Assembly (NCBI GenBank): GCA_006384855.1
Contig: VCJN01003028.1
Span: forward strand, 52,018-116,017
Direction of reading: 5' to 3'
DNA from: Tetraselmis striata
Lineage: Eukaryota; Chlorophyta; Chlorodendrophyceae; Chlorodendrales; Chlorodendraceae
Length of the DNA: 64,000 bases
Part shown: in pieces, positions 43,571-52,232 of the stretch
Layout of the letters: each line of letters begins with the position of its first letter
Position numbering within the stretch: position 1 is the stretch's first letter
Notes under the pieces: generated by a model
The model's input: the letters and a program-made list of their open reading frames with translations, nothing else
What the model was told of the DNA's origin: nothing
The model's database searches: none
Program-made: the position numbers and the translations under genes

Positions 43571-43597
43571 GGTGTTGCATTATTTTCTGAGAACTGC
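43571..43597 (+). repeat. Solo family 3 terminal repeat
   Basis: GGTGTTGCATTATTTTCTGA followed by GAACTGC matches the right terminal repeat of family 3, ending two bases before where TA would be expected. Confidence 0.7.
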
Positions 43598-43644
43598 AAC
43601 GACGACGGTGTTTGGACATACCCCTGGATGGAGAAAGATGCTTT

Positions 43645-44175
43645 TCACCGTGTGTTCGAAGAGCCATCTGCGCGCGCGAAACGCGAGATGTTCAGTTTTA
43701 GTTTTCTGGTAGTGAGTCCTACAGGTAGATCGGGGATTACCAACCAGTCTCCCTCGATGGGCGTTGTCTCCCACCTGTTATATCTGCAGTAGAAAACGAA
43801 GCCGTCGCACACATGGTTTTCCGTCTGGAAATACGTGTATTCTTGTTTTTCGAAACACTCCTCGGCCTTGACCGCAATGGCACACTTCTTCTCGGGGGTG
43901 TCGCCCCGGTAAACAACATGTTTTATGTAGTCGCCCAGCTGGGGATCTCTACCTCCGACAAAGTCCCAAACGGGACTTCTCGTAACATTAGTACCAGGTT
44001 CCATGTGAAACACATCGCCTTTGCCGTCTGTTATGCCGTGGTGGTGGACACTGCCACACCAGTAGAAAACGTGTTCTCCAGCAGCAATGCTGGACAAAGT
44101 AGATATGTGCACTGTGTAGACTTCAGGATCAAAGGACGGGGAAGGAGCTTCAGTGGACATCGTCTGCGCAGACAT
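43645..44175 (-). CDS. LRAT-like protein
   Basis: The product has 176 residues from an ATG at 44175. SVHHHGITDGKGDVFHMEPG gives the histidines and ENHVCDGFVFYCRY the cysteine, which is followed by DGF instead of EHF. It is therefore a divergent member. About 45 residues follow the cysteine, with a basic C-terminal stretch. It is next to the 44421 member in the same orientation, indicating local duplication. Confidence 0.7.
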   Translation of the reverse strand: MSAQTMSTEAPSPSFDPEVYTVHISTLSSIAAGEHVFYWCGSVHHHGITDGKGDVFHMEPGTNVTRSPVWDFVGGRDPQLGDYIKHVVYRGDTPEKKCAIAVKAEECFEKQEYTYFQTENHVCDGFVFYCRYNRWETTPIEGDWLVIPDLPVGLTTRKLKLNISRFARADGSSNTR

Positions 44176-44213
44176 ACTTGTTTCGAAGTATGCAAAACAA
44201 TTTATTCCATTTT

Positions 44214-44303
44214 GCCGCGTGCGAAGTGTAAACTTTTTTCTGTGCTATCACCGAAATATCCAGCCCAGCGCCAGTTCCAGAGGCGGAGGGACCTTCTCGT
44301 ACG
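44214..44303 (+). repeat. Duplicated leader sequence, matches 45712-45800
   Basis: About 88 bp beginning CCGCGTGCGAAGTGTAAACT are shared with the leader and first codons of the 45753 gene. The ATG of that gene is ATA here, so this copy has no start codon and no downstream frame. It is probably a broken paralogue or transferred promoter. Confidence 0.7.
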
Positions 44304-44420
44304 ACTGGTCGCGCGGCGGAATTTGTGGAAATACAGCGGGCGGGCGGTCCCCAAACGGCGAACAAAGGATTATATAGTGATTTTTGCTCATCTGTTCGCC
44401 TTCATGCCTGTGCATGGGTT

Positions 44421-44966
44421 TCATAGCAAGAGTTTAGGACGATGTTGGATAAGAATTGGACGTTGAAACAGACTACAAGCATCGAAAACGGGTTGGTAGT
44501 ACCTCCCGACTTTGCAGAGACAGGCAATCATCTCGCAATTGTTCTCGAAGAGGTCGTAAGGTAGGTCATCCTTATATTGTAGGAGAATGTCGGCAAGGTG
44601 AAGCGTGGTCTCGATAGGGAAACACCCTCCCTTCGGATACTCAACGAAATAGATGTTCTTGTCAGGAGCCATGAAGGTGCTAACTGGGACCAACTCAAGG
44701 CCTGAATCCTTGGAATTGTGCAATACCCTCCCGGAGGACCAGTCGTGGTTCTGGAAGTTCTTGCCAACAAAAACGCCGTGATGCCAAAACGCATATTCTT
44801 CTTCACCTTGAAAAACCGTAGAGGGAACTACCACGTGAGTTCCTGGGGCAAGAGCCCATGCTTCAGAGATGTCAACGCTGTCCGCGCGTGGTGACTTCAG
44901 GAACTCCAGAGTGAATTCTTGAGCCGCTTTGATGAAGGTCTGGGTTACGGCAGTACGGGGCTCCAT
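44421..44966 (-). CDS. LRAT-like protein
   Basis: The product has 181 residues from an ATG at 44966. APGTHVVVPSTVFQ, YAFWHHGVFVG and FENNCEMIACLCKVG give the strand, histidine and cysteine blocks of the family, in the same order as the 15227 gene. The cysteine motif is NCEMI instead of NCEHF. Intact. It forms a cluster with 43645-44175 and the broken 45269-45858 copy. Confidence 0.75.
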   Translation of the reverse strand: MEPRTAVTQTFIKAAQEFTLEFLKSPRADSVDISEAWALAPGTHVVVPSTVFQGEEEYAFWHHGVFVGKNFQNHDWSSGRVLHNSKDSGLELVPVSTFMAPDKNIYFVEYPKGGCFPIETTLHLADILLQYKDDLPYDLFENNCEMIACLCKVGRYYQPVFDACSLFQRPILIQHRPKLLL

Positions 44967-45268
44967 GGATCGTGCTTATCCAAGTGAAAATAAATCGCCC
45001 CGCGACGTCCACAGTTTTACGGTTTCCGCTTCGAAGTTTCTTGATTTGTTCAGCCATGGCCTGAATGGCAATTTGACCTCCGCGTTTCACCCAGGCATCC
45101 AGTTGATTCTTGGGAAGCGTCTTCAAAGACATGCAGTTGAGATTCGGTGGGCGTCCGTTCATTCTCGCGAATCCGCTTAAGTTGATTCTCGTTTTCCGCA
45201 GAACACATCTGAGTGCGGCCGCGCGCTCTCGGTTTTTTCTGCCCGGGAGTGAACTGACAGTCGCCATT

Positions 45269-45858
45269 ATGGATAACGCTTTCCGTTTTATGGATGTCCG
45301 CCTCGTCACAGTCCCACAGAGCTTTGAACTGGTCGGCCCTTGCGTGAACTTGGGGGGTCCGCAACGCCCGGAGACCACCTTGCTGTCAAGTGGAGAGACG
45401 CTGAGACTGAAGACCTTGCGTGGCACCACGGAATTTATCTCGGCCTTAACCGAGTCGCCGACATGAACACGGAATGTGGTTTGAGAAACGTTTCTATTTC
45501 TGAATTTTTGAGCAGAAACGGCCAGAGCTTTGACGCCGGCAACGTGGCGGCTATTGGAATTTTGCGATACAATGTTGACACAGCGGAGCGGAGAAAATTG
45601 GTGGTCCTTAGAGCTCTGCGCCTTTTGAGTCCTGTGTATGACATTCTTGCATCAAAATGCGAGTGCTTCGCGACATGGTCTCCCCAGCCCAGCCTTGCGC
45701 CAACTGCGCCGCCGCGTGCGAAGTGTAAACTTTTTTCTGTCCTATCACAGAAATGTCTAGCCCGGCACCAGTTTCAGAGGCGGAGGAACCTTCTCTTTTG
45801 GACAAGCTGCGACAAGACTTATCCAAGAGCACAAGCAATACAACGTTACGGTGCCTAA
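45269..45858 (+). pseudogene. LRAT-like gene with a frameshift
   Basis: An ATG at 45269 opens a frame (MDNAFRFMDVRLVTV) that leads into a run of six G at about 45353. The family-type sequence (ATPGDHLAVKW, LAWHHGIYLGLN, SKCECFATW) is in another frame from that run onward. A one-base slip in the G run accounts for this. After the catalytic cysteine the frame runs on over the next gene's leader to 45858, so the native stop has also been lost. Confidence 0.65.
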
Positions 45859-46042
45859 ACAGTATTTCGATAAGCTGCTCGAGGAGAAGCATGAACTGTA
45901 CCTTCGCAGAAAATTGTGCGAGTTCCGCACATATCAACTGAACATTTCACGGTCATGCAAGCGTGAATACTTTAGTCACCGTGCACCATACTGTGTCAGA
46001 CGCGCAGGACACTTGTCGATGCATCGAAGAAGGAGCCGATAG
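45753..46042 (+). pseudogene. Short coiled-coil gene, frameshifted
   Basis: ATG 45753 starts MSSPAPVSEAEEPSLLDKLR in one frame. From about 45820 the helical continuation (KQYFDKLLEEKHELYLRRKL) lies in another frame, which runs to 46042. A one-base change near TTATCCAAGAG would join them. The leader is duplicated at 44214. Confidence 0.45.
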
Positions 46043-46188
46043 CAGATCGATAGCCGATAGCAGATCGTGCATTGATCGGGTTTGGTCAGACCTCGCCTTC
46101 GGTCAACCTGCTGGCCTTCCAATTCGATATTTGAAAACACCCTTTTCACCAACACACACCGGAATTGGACAGTAATTTGACAGGTTTA

Positions 46189-46932
46189 CAGTCTTTCCCA
46201 AAATTTATGCAACACCTAGAGCATCGCACTTTGGGTAACCGTATGAACCAAGGAGGTTCGTCTAGCAAAATAACAACTAAGTATGCCAGCTAGAATCTTG
46301 TGCATGGTGGTAGTTGTTTGATCTTCTCTCCGTCTCGATTCCACACCTCGGGCGCCGAGTCACATTCCCTCGCACGGTCTCGTTCCATTCTACCGTCGGC
46401 ATTGATGGACTCGTCGAAGGGCTTGGCGGGAAAGATCCTCGGTCGCTCGGCTGCATCGCCGCCTATATAGAACTTTGGAGCAACAAAGCTATAGACGAAC
46501 GTTGTGCCTTGTGTATGCGGTCGGTTGAAGAAGAAGCTCTTGCGTCTGGAGTGACACCAGGTGGTCGGGCAGTCGAGGTCGTCAAGTCTTCCATAGCTTG
46601 AGTCTTGTTGACGGAGAACCTCGAAATGTGACAAACAGCGACAGGTCCCTTCCTTTTATACCCGTTTTCCTCAAGGGGAGGACGCGTAACGATACTGGGA
46701 CAGGCGCGCACTTTTCAGACGCGTCTTCAAATTATACGGTCCAGCTGTATCGACGAGACGATGTGGTGACACCTATTTTTGTACGTTTACGAGGTCGAAA
46801 CACGCGACTATTCACGAAACGTCGCGACCGTTTTTTGGAAGAAGATTCCAGAAAATACGGCTGAGTTGGAAGGGTGTGGTGCTTGCAACATGCTGATACG
46901 TGTGGTGTTGCATTATTTTTTGAGAAATACTA
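46189..46932. mobile_element. Family 3 non-autonomous element, copy B (744 bp)
   Basis: It starts after TA at 46187-46188 and ends at TA 46933-46934. It is the same length as copy A, with only scattered substitutions (for example at the inner end, ATACTA for ATGCTG). The internal TATA box and short frame are preserved (minus strand). Such similarity implies recent transposition or gene conversion. Confidence 0.92.
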
Positions 46933-46954
46933 TAAAATTGTCTCAGTGAAAACT

Positions 46955-47413
46955 ATGGGAACAATTGAGTCGTTCATGCCTTCACCCGCAGAGCAGGCAC
47001 AGGAACACCATTTTTGGGGCGTTTTGAACCGGTATGCCTCCGGCTTTGAGGACATTTTGGTTGATGAACTGGGTTGCATCGGAGGCGGAGATACACCAGA
47101 GGAGATTATTGACGATGTGAAGTTCAAGCTATGGGACGAAATCAACAGGCTACACAGTATGGGCGAGCCCGTGCCCGTGTACACCAAAGAGGAGGCAGAA
47201 AACTTTGCAGAGAGGTTGTGCGAGGAACTGCGAGGCGATGATGAATCCAGAGTCGAAAGTTGGAGACTTGTGCGCATCACGGTGGACATGAATACCCCAC
47301 CACCTGGCCTGCCCCAAGAGGAGCTTGATGCCATAGAGGCCCTTATGTGGGAATCGTGGGCAAAATGTTTAGCGGAGGCGGAAAAAACCCAGCCGAAATG
47401 TTCTGTCACGTAG
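46955..47413 (+). CDS. Acidic hypothetical protein
   Basis: The product has 152 residues from the ATG at 46955, only 22 bp outside family 3 copy B, so its promoter must lie in the element or have been displaced. It is strongly acidic with helices (EEIIDDVKFKLWDEINRL, EEAENFAERLCEELR). Family not recognised. Confidence 0.5.
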   Translation: MGTIESFMPSPAEQAQEHHFWGVLNRYASGFEDILVDELGCIGGGDTPEEIIDDVKFKLWDEINRLHSMGEPVPVYTKEEAENFAERLCEELRGDDESRVESWRLVRITVDMNTPPPGLPQEELDAIEALMWESWAKCLAEAEKTQPKCSVT

Positions 47414-47459
47414 TCGGTACCGCGCGACTATGTTCTGTGGAAATGCCAATGTACCTTAG

Positions 47460-47666
47460 GCTACAAGACAAAGAAAGCCTAAGAACTTGCTCCTTAGCCC
47501 TTCATATGACAAAATAAAACACGGATCGGGCGGCGAATCCAAGTGGATCTCCCACATCCGCGACGTGCGGGCACAGGCCAACAAACAAGCAAGTAAGGCC
47601 CACAAGAGCAAGGGCATGACGTGGAAGGAAGCCATGCAGGCCGCGAAAAAGACCTACAAAAAGTGA
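47460..47666 (+). pseudogene. Small basic protein gene lacking a start codon
   Basis: The frame is open from 47460 to TGA at 47664-47666 and has no ATG except deep inside. The C-terminal MTWKEAMQAAKKTYKK fits a motif (KEAM..A.KTYKK) that I associate with small basic proteins of large DNA viruses. Start loss suggests decay. Confidence 0.4.
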
Positions 47667-47826
47667 TCCCGCGGAGTGCAGAGTGCAATTGCGACCACCT
47701 CATTATGTACGGCGCGGAAACGGAACGGACAGGGTTTACGCGGGATTGGGCTTAAGGTGGCGGGTCTGTGTGAATTTGAGGAGACTGGCCGACGACACTG
47801 TACGCCAGAAAAGGTTTACATGCACC

Positions 47827-48474
47827 TCAAAGGTTGTTGTCGTCCTCGGTCTCAGAGAGGCGTTGAAGCAACGCTAGCATTGCTTCACACAGAACGTTTT
47901 TGTCGTTGGTTGAAAGACTTTTGACATGTTCTTTGAACCCTTGTGCATTCAGCCCAATCAGCGTGATCATAAGGGTTATGTCCACAACTGCCCTGTGTCT
48001 ACAAGCACAAGCAAACTTTGCCAAACAACCTATGACAATCAAAGTACCCGACACACGAAACCATTGAATCCCGTTTTTGTGTTGGTTAACTATGCTTTCG
48101 CATACTGCGCGAAACAGGAGTTCGTCGGGGTTTGTGAGCTCCACATTCTCGTCGGGTACATTTGACTTGTCATACTGGGATCGGGCGTCCTCATCACATA
48201 GCACTTCGCGTGCACGCGAAAGAGCCCTAAACCTTTCGGCATATTGTTGCATCATTTGAGGGTTGGTTTTCTCTGGGCACTTGTCTGGGTGCCATTTCAG
48301 AGCTTCCTTATTGAAGGCCTTCTTTATGTCTTCAATAGTTGCAGTGGAAGCAACCCCCAAAATGGTGTAGAGGTTCTGTTGCACCGTGTTTGATGTCAGA
48401 GAAACACACAATGTCGCTCCATGAACATACACTTCATACTGAGATGGTGTTGACCACAGGTGATGATTTTCCAT
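47827..48474 (-). CDS. J-domain (DnaJ-like) protein with membrane segments
   Basis: The product has 215 residues. A J domain spans about residues 34-102 with the catalytic HPD at 62-64 (LKWHPDKCPE), followed by EVLCDEDARSQYD. Two hydrophobic segments (VSGTLIVIGCLAKFACAC and VVDITLMITLIGL) lie at about 140-180. Such co-chaperones stimulate Hsp70 ATPase; the membrane segments suggest an endomembrane location. Intact. An alternating AC microsatellite lies just beyond its start. Confidence 0.8.
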   Translation of the reverse strand: MENHHLWSTPSQYEVYVHGATLCVSLTSNTVQQNLYTILGVASTATIEDIKKAFNKEALKWHPDKCPEKTNPQMMQQYAERFRALSRAREVLCDEDARSQYDKSNVPDENVELTNPDELLFRAVCESIVNQHKNGIQWFRVSGTLIVIGCLAKFACACRHRAVVDITLMITLIGLNAQGFKEHVKSLSTNDKNVLCEAMLALLQRLSETEDDNNL

Positions 48475-48552
48475 TTAAATTACAAAAAAATACAAAAAGT
48501 GTACCAACGACACGCACGGGACATAGATGTTTCTCCGCTCTGCAAGCGTGCT

Positions 48553-48553
<1 letters not shown>

Positions 48554-48628
<75 letters not shown>
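48554..48628 (+). repeat. (AC)n microsatellite, about 37 copies
   Basis: An uninterrupted AC dinucleotide run of 75 bp, between the J-domain gene and the 48727 coiled-coil gene. Long dinucleotide tracts are typical of eukaryotic nuclear DNA. Confidence 0.98.
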
Positions 48629-48631
<3 letters not shown>

Positions 48632-48726
48632 AAAAGTTAGTACACGCTCCTTCAGGAGCGCGATCGAGGGTGAAGAGATCGCTGTCCTGTGGTGCGCGCG
48701 GTGATACGGGCGCGACCACGTCACGG

Positions 48727-48969
48727 CTACCACATGAAGGGCGGCAAGTCAACAATACACGCCTGCCTACAGGTGGTACCCTTGGCAGACCAACACATGA
48801 ATTGGTGAACATACCAGTGAGCGTACCTGTACATCGCAAGCTTCTCCTCCGCGTCCTCTCGCAACTTCTTCTCTTTTAGATGCAAATTCTTCTGGTTTAG
48901 ATACATCTGCTTCAACTGCTCTGCGGTGAGGCTGTCCAGGTCTTCGGGAGCATCGGGGCGGTCGTCCAT
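48727..48969 (-). CDS. Small coiled-coil protein
   Basis: The product has 80 residues from the ATG at 48969. A coiled coil (LTAEQLKQMYLNQKNLHLKE and on) covers most of it, with an aromatic/His-rich tail (YAHWYVHQFMCW). Three 44-bp repeats lie directly upstream. Function unknown. Confidence 0.45.
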   Translation of the reverse strand: MDDRPDAPEDLDSLTAEQLKQMYLNQKNLHLKEKKLREDAEEKLAMYRYAHWYVHQFMCWSAKGTTCRQACIVDLPPFMW

Positions 48970-48990
48970 GGGCGCTAGATGTTTGTTTTT

Positions 48991-49122
48991 GCCGAGAAAA
49001 GAACCACGCCCAGTGACTGCGTGCCTGGAGGGAGGCCGAGAAAAGAACCACACCCAGTGACTGCGCGCCTGGAGGGAGGCCGAGAAAAGAACCACACCCA
49101 GTGACTGCGCGCCTGGAGGGAG
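48991..49122 (+). repeat. 44-bp tandem repeat, three copies
   Basis: Units start GCCGAGAAAAGAACCAC at 48991, 49035 and 49079 and differ at only two positions. They lie upstream of the 48969 start codon and may act as promoter repeats. Confidence 0.95.
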
Positions 49123-49309
49123 AGATGGGTGTTGTAAGGGGGTCCGGCGTTGCGACTATTTCTGTAGATAGTTTTGCGTTGTGCCACGCCCAGAAACACC
49201 TCCGCCGGAAGCAGCCCGCGCGCCGAGAGACGGCGCGCCGAGATACGGAGCGGTGCAGCAGTGTCCCCCGATATCCCTATCAAAAGGAATACTGACAGTT
49301 GTTACACAG

Positions 49310-50059
49310 TTACACATCAGGAAACTTCATGGTTGACGGACCATCTAGGTCTCCCAATTTCTTCAAAATATAAACTATTTTACGGTACACAGGAGCCGCC
49401 ATTCCACGAAGCAATTTGCGGTTTGAACTGTCGAATATATCGTGAAAACCTTCTGGATCGCAGGCGGGGATCCCCCACCAAGGTACTTTGTGCTTGCAAG
49501 CATTAGCTAGCTCGCAGAAACTATTGTCATCATATCTCAAGGCTTCGATCTCCTTTCTGGCGATCTGGATGAACTCGAGTTGGAGCTGTCGAAAAGGATA
49601 CCTATCTTGCCCGGTTCCTAGAAAATAGCAGAACTGGGCGTACCCGTCATCCGCGCGAAACTCCTGACAATACGATGCAATGCAGTCTAGAACATTGAGC
49701 ATCCCCGCCATGGCCGACGCCAGCTTCCCGTTCACCACGAAATGGTCGGCGTCTCCAGCAAGTTCATTTCTAGCTTCGACCAAACACATCCCATTGACTG
49801 AGTGCTGGTTCGCTATGGTGGCGAGATACCCTTGTTGGGTCAACCCTATCGAGCCCGAGCATGCGCCTCTAGTCACCTGTGTATCGGCAAGTGCACAAGA
49901 TTCAAACACTTTACACAAGTATGAATCCGGGACAAACATTTGTTTCTGAAGTATACAAAGATGTCACACCTGCTGACGCATTTTCAATGTCTTCTCCATC
50001 TGTGCAATTCTCTGCTTGAGTGCCCTGAACTCTTCATTGGTGACAGACTCTTCGGCCAT
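49310..50059 (-). pseudogene. Paralogue of the 51035-51814 gene, with one in-frame stop
   Basis: ATG 50059 opens MAEESVTNEEFRALKQRIAQ, a coiled coil like the start of the 51814 gene product. TGA at 49964-49966 interrupts it, and the same frame continues to 49310. The rest aligns with the paralogue: LNVLDCIASYC, LANACKHKVPWWG, DIFDSSNRKLL and PVYRKIVYILKKLG. A CGA-to-TGA change is likely, since the paralogue has arginine in this region. An ATG at 49939 could still start the main domain. Family unknown. Confidence 0.75.
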
Positions 50060-51034
50060 GTCGAAGAGTCGCCCCCGGCTTTGTAAGATGCGAAATTGCC
50101 GTTTTGAGAGGTAAATGGAGACCCTCTGCCTGAGCGGTGGTCGTGGTAGAAGCAGAGCCGGTATCTGAGCCGGTATCATTTAAGTCTCCGAAACCCTAAA
50201 ACCCTAAAACCACCCACCCCAATAAAACGCCGGCCAGCTGCCGCGATGGCAGCGACGCGCAGCACTAGGAAAGGCGAGCATATCTGTCACGCGACTACCT
50301 ACCTTTAGCGACTACTTCGTGGCGATTAGCGACTAGCGAGGTGCACCAGACAGGACCCATACATACATACACGCTGCGACGCTGCTACGACTTAAGGATC
50401 CGCCCGTGTGTCGTACCAGCTGGCGAGTGCTGCTGAGTCTGTCTCTCAGGGGGGTGGTGTATTATGCATGCTGAACGGTATGGGAAACCACCCACACCTG
50501 CGTTCTGGGTGTGTAAGCAGCACACCTGGAGACGGTGACGAGGCGCAGCACCAGAAGAAGTGGTATTGACAGATCCGACGGGTCGCTGCAGCGCCGCCGC
50601 GAGTGGGTGCTGGGTTTCTCCGGGGGTTACTATTATGGTAGGTGAACGGTAAGATAGGTATCAAAAAGAGTGACCCCCGGAAGCGCCTCCGACTATCAGC
50701 TGCCGCACAGGCGATCACGGTGCTCCCGCACCAGTGGGTGCCTGCGGATCTCTTGGCGAGTAGTCCACCCCGTCCGTGGGCAAGTGGGCGGCCACGCGAC
50801 GACTACCTCGTACAGATACCCGGTAGCGACTACGGGAGCCATCCATAACCCAGCGCACACGTAGCGACTAACCGCAGCACAACGAGCGACTAACCCGTAC
50901 GAATGGTCGTGCGCCGTGAATTTGCGAGGCGCAGCACCATATTGCCACGACTGGAATCCTGTAGTTCTGTTACGACGTGGCGATGCGTTGTGGCCCTGAG
51001 TTTGGGATGAACGAGTCCGATAATGAGGAAAAAC
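50060..51034. other. Intergenic, repeat-rich; no gene seen
   Basis: It contains a short CCCTAAAA cluster (50186-50210), many GCGACTA(C) words and GCAGCACCA words, and no convincing coding frame. The composition resembles the right arm beyond 52.3 kb, so a block of host-like sequence may be interleaved here. Confidence 0.5.
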
Positions 51035-51814
51035 CTACAGTTTTACAAATTTGTGTCTAGTCACAGGGATGCTGTGTTGTCTGCCTAGCTCACATACCAT
51101 TTCGACAATCAAATCGTAAACTGGACATATCACATTGTGCTTGAGTCCATTTTCTGGGTTCCGCGCATCGTAGATGTCCAGGCGTCTCGGTTCGCGATCG
51201 CGCCATGTTACTTTTCCAATCCAGGGGAATTCATGCTTGACCAAATTCGCAAAGTTGAAGAAGTTCGTGATTTCCGTTTCTGTCTCAACATTGAAGGTTA
51301 TTCTTTCCAGTTTTACCTTGTAATCTTGCACCCAGTCATCTTGAGAATTTGTGAAACCATACGAATTGAATTGAAGCATTCCCGGGCGCCCGTCACTTGG
51401 AGTTTCATGCAAGTCATAGCAGAGGTTTGCAAATGAGTCAAGAGCTGACAGGAGGGAAACCACTCCCATGCACATCATGCTATTTACTTCTGCTGGATTA
51501 GCATTATCAATGTCTCCAACTTCTCTTGGAAATAAATCAAAAGCTTTTCGAAGCAAAGCCCCCGTTTGAATGAGAAGATTTGAAATCACGTGGAGTCGCC
51601 CCTCTGTAGAGAATCCAAGGGTAGTCTTCATTCCCTGTATATCACAACGAGCAAACCAAGGGTTTTTGTCCATACTGATATGGTTTATGTTGTGAACAAA
51701 AAATCGTAATAGATAACGCAGATATCGCAGCTTTACTTTGTACTCCAGCTTCTTCAGGCGATTCTCAATGGCGTCAACGCGTTTATTGAGTTTCTGGATG
51801 GGGTCCTCCGCCAT
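51035..51814 (-). CDS. Hypothetical coiled-coil plus helical domain protein
   Basis: The product has 259 residues from the ATG at 51814. Residues 5-35 form a coiled coil (PIQKLNKRVDAIENRLKKLE). The rest is a helical domain with LLSALDSFANLCYDL and FANLVKHEFPWIGKVTW. It is the intact relative of the 49310-50059 pseudogene. Its ATG overlaps the divergent ATG at 51813 within a shared CATG. Family not recognised. Confidence 0.6.
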   Translation of the reverse strand: MAEDPIQKLNKRVDAIENRLKKLEYKVKLRYLRYLLRFFVHNINHISMDKNPWFARCDIQGMKTTLGFSTEGRLHVISNLLIQTGALLRKAFDLFPREVGDIDNANPAEVNSMMCMGVVSLLSALDSFANLCYDLHETPSDGRPGMLQFNSYGFTNSQDDWVQDYKVKLERITFNVETETEITNFFNFANLVKHEFPWIGKVTWRDREPRRLDIYDARNPENGLKHNVICPVYDLIVEMVCELGRQHSIPVTRHKFVKL

Positions 51815-52232
51815 GCTGACGCACAAGTGGGGGTCAGAGAGTTTGGGAGGAGTTTGCGGTCCTAGCTGGTTGCACAGATATCCCACGAAATACCACGAAA
51901 TATCCCCGGATTCCGTCGATCAAATCCTTCTTAGGACTCGCGATGAACTCATGAAAGAGTACAACCAATCTGACACCGAGGAGATGAAGACCAAGCAGGA
52001 GTCGCACGCGCGGATGATCCAAGGCAAACTCCACGTGGACATGCACCGTCTGTCTAAGGAGCTAGAGTCACTGAGAATGCAAACAAAAATCGAGGAATTG
52101 TCCACGGAAATAGAACTCGTGAAGTACGAGATGGCGGAGAAGGCGAAACGCCGAGCGGAAGCCGAGTTCAAGACCGCAGCCATGGAACAGGAGGTGTCCC
52201 TCATCAGAGATAAGGTGGCGGCACTGAGATGA
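51813..52232 (+). CDS. Coiled-coil protein
   Basis: From the ATG at 51813 the product has 139 residues; a later ATG at 51954 would remove a less structured start. Residues about 45-139 are a continuous coiled coil (MQTKIEELSTEIELVKYEMA). The start codon overlaps that of the divergent 51814 gene, so one of the two starts may be further in. Last clearly viral-type gene before the repeat-rich arm. Confidence 0.5.
   Translation: MLTHKWGSESLGGVCGPSWLHRYPTKYHEISPDSVDQILLRTRDELMKEYNQSDTEEMKTKQESHARMIQGKLHVDMHRLSKELESLRMQTKIEELSTEIELVKYEMAEKAKRRAEAEFKTAAMEQEVSLIRDKVAALR

Noticed and set aside
16460-49966. Alternative genetic code that reads TGA or TAG as sense
   Set aside because: Both TAG and TGA interrupt genes, but both are also used as normal terminators by intact neighbours (for example TGA at 9942-type ends and TAG at 458), and the lesions are one per gene. 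Decay explains this better.
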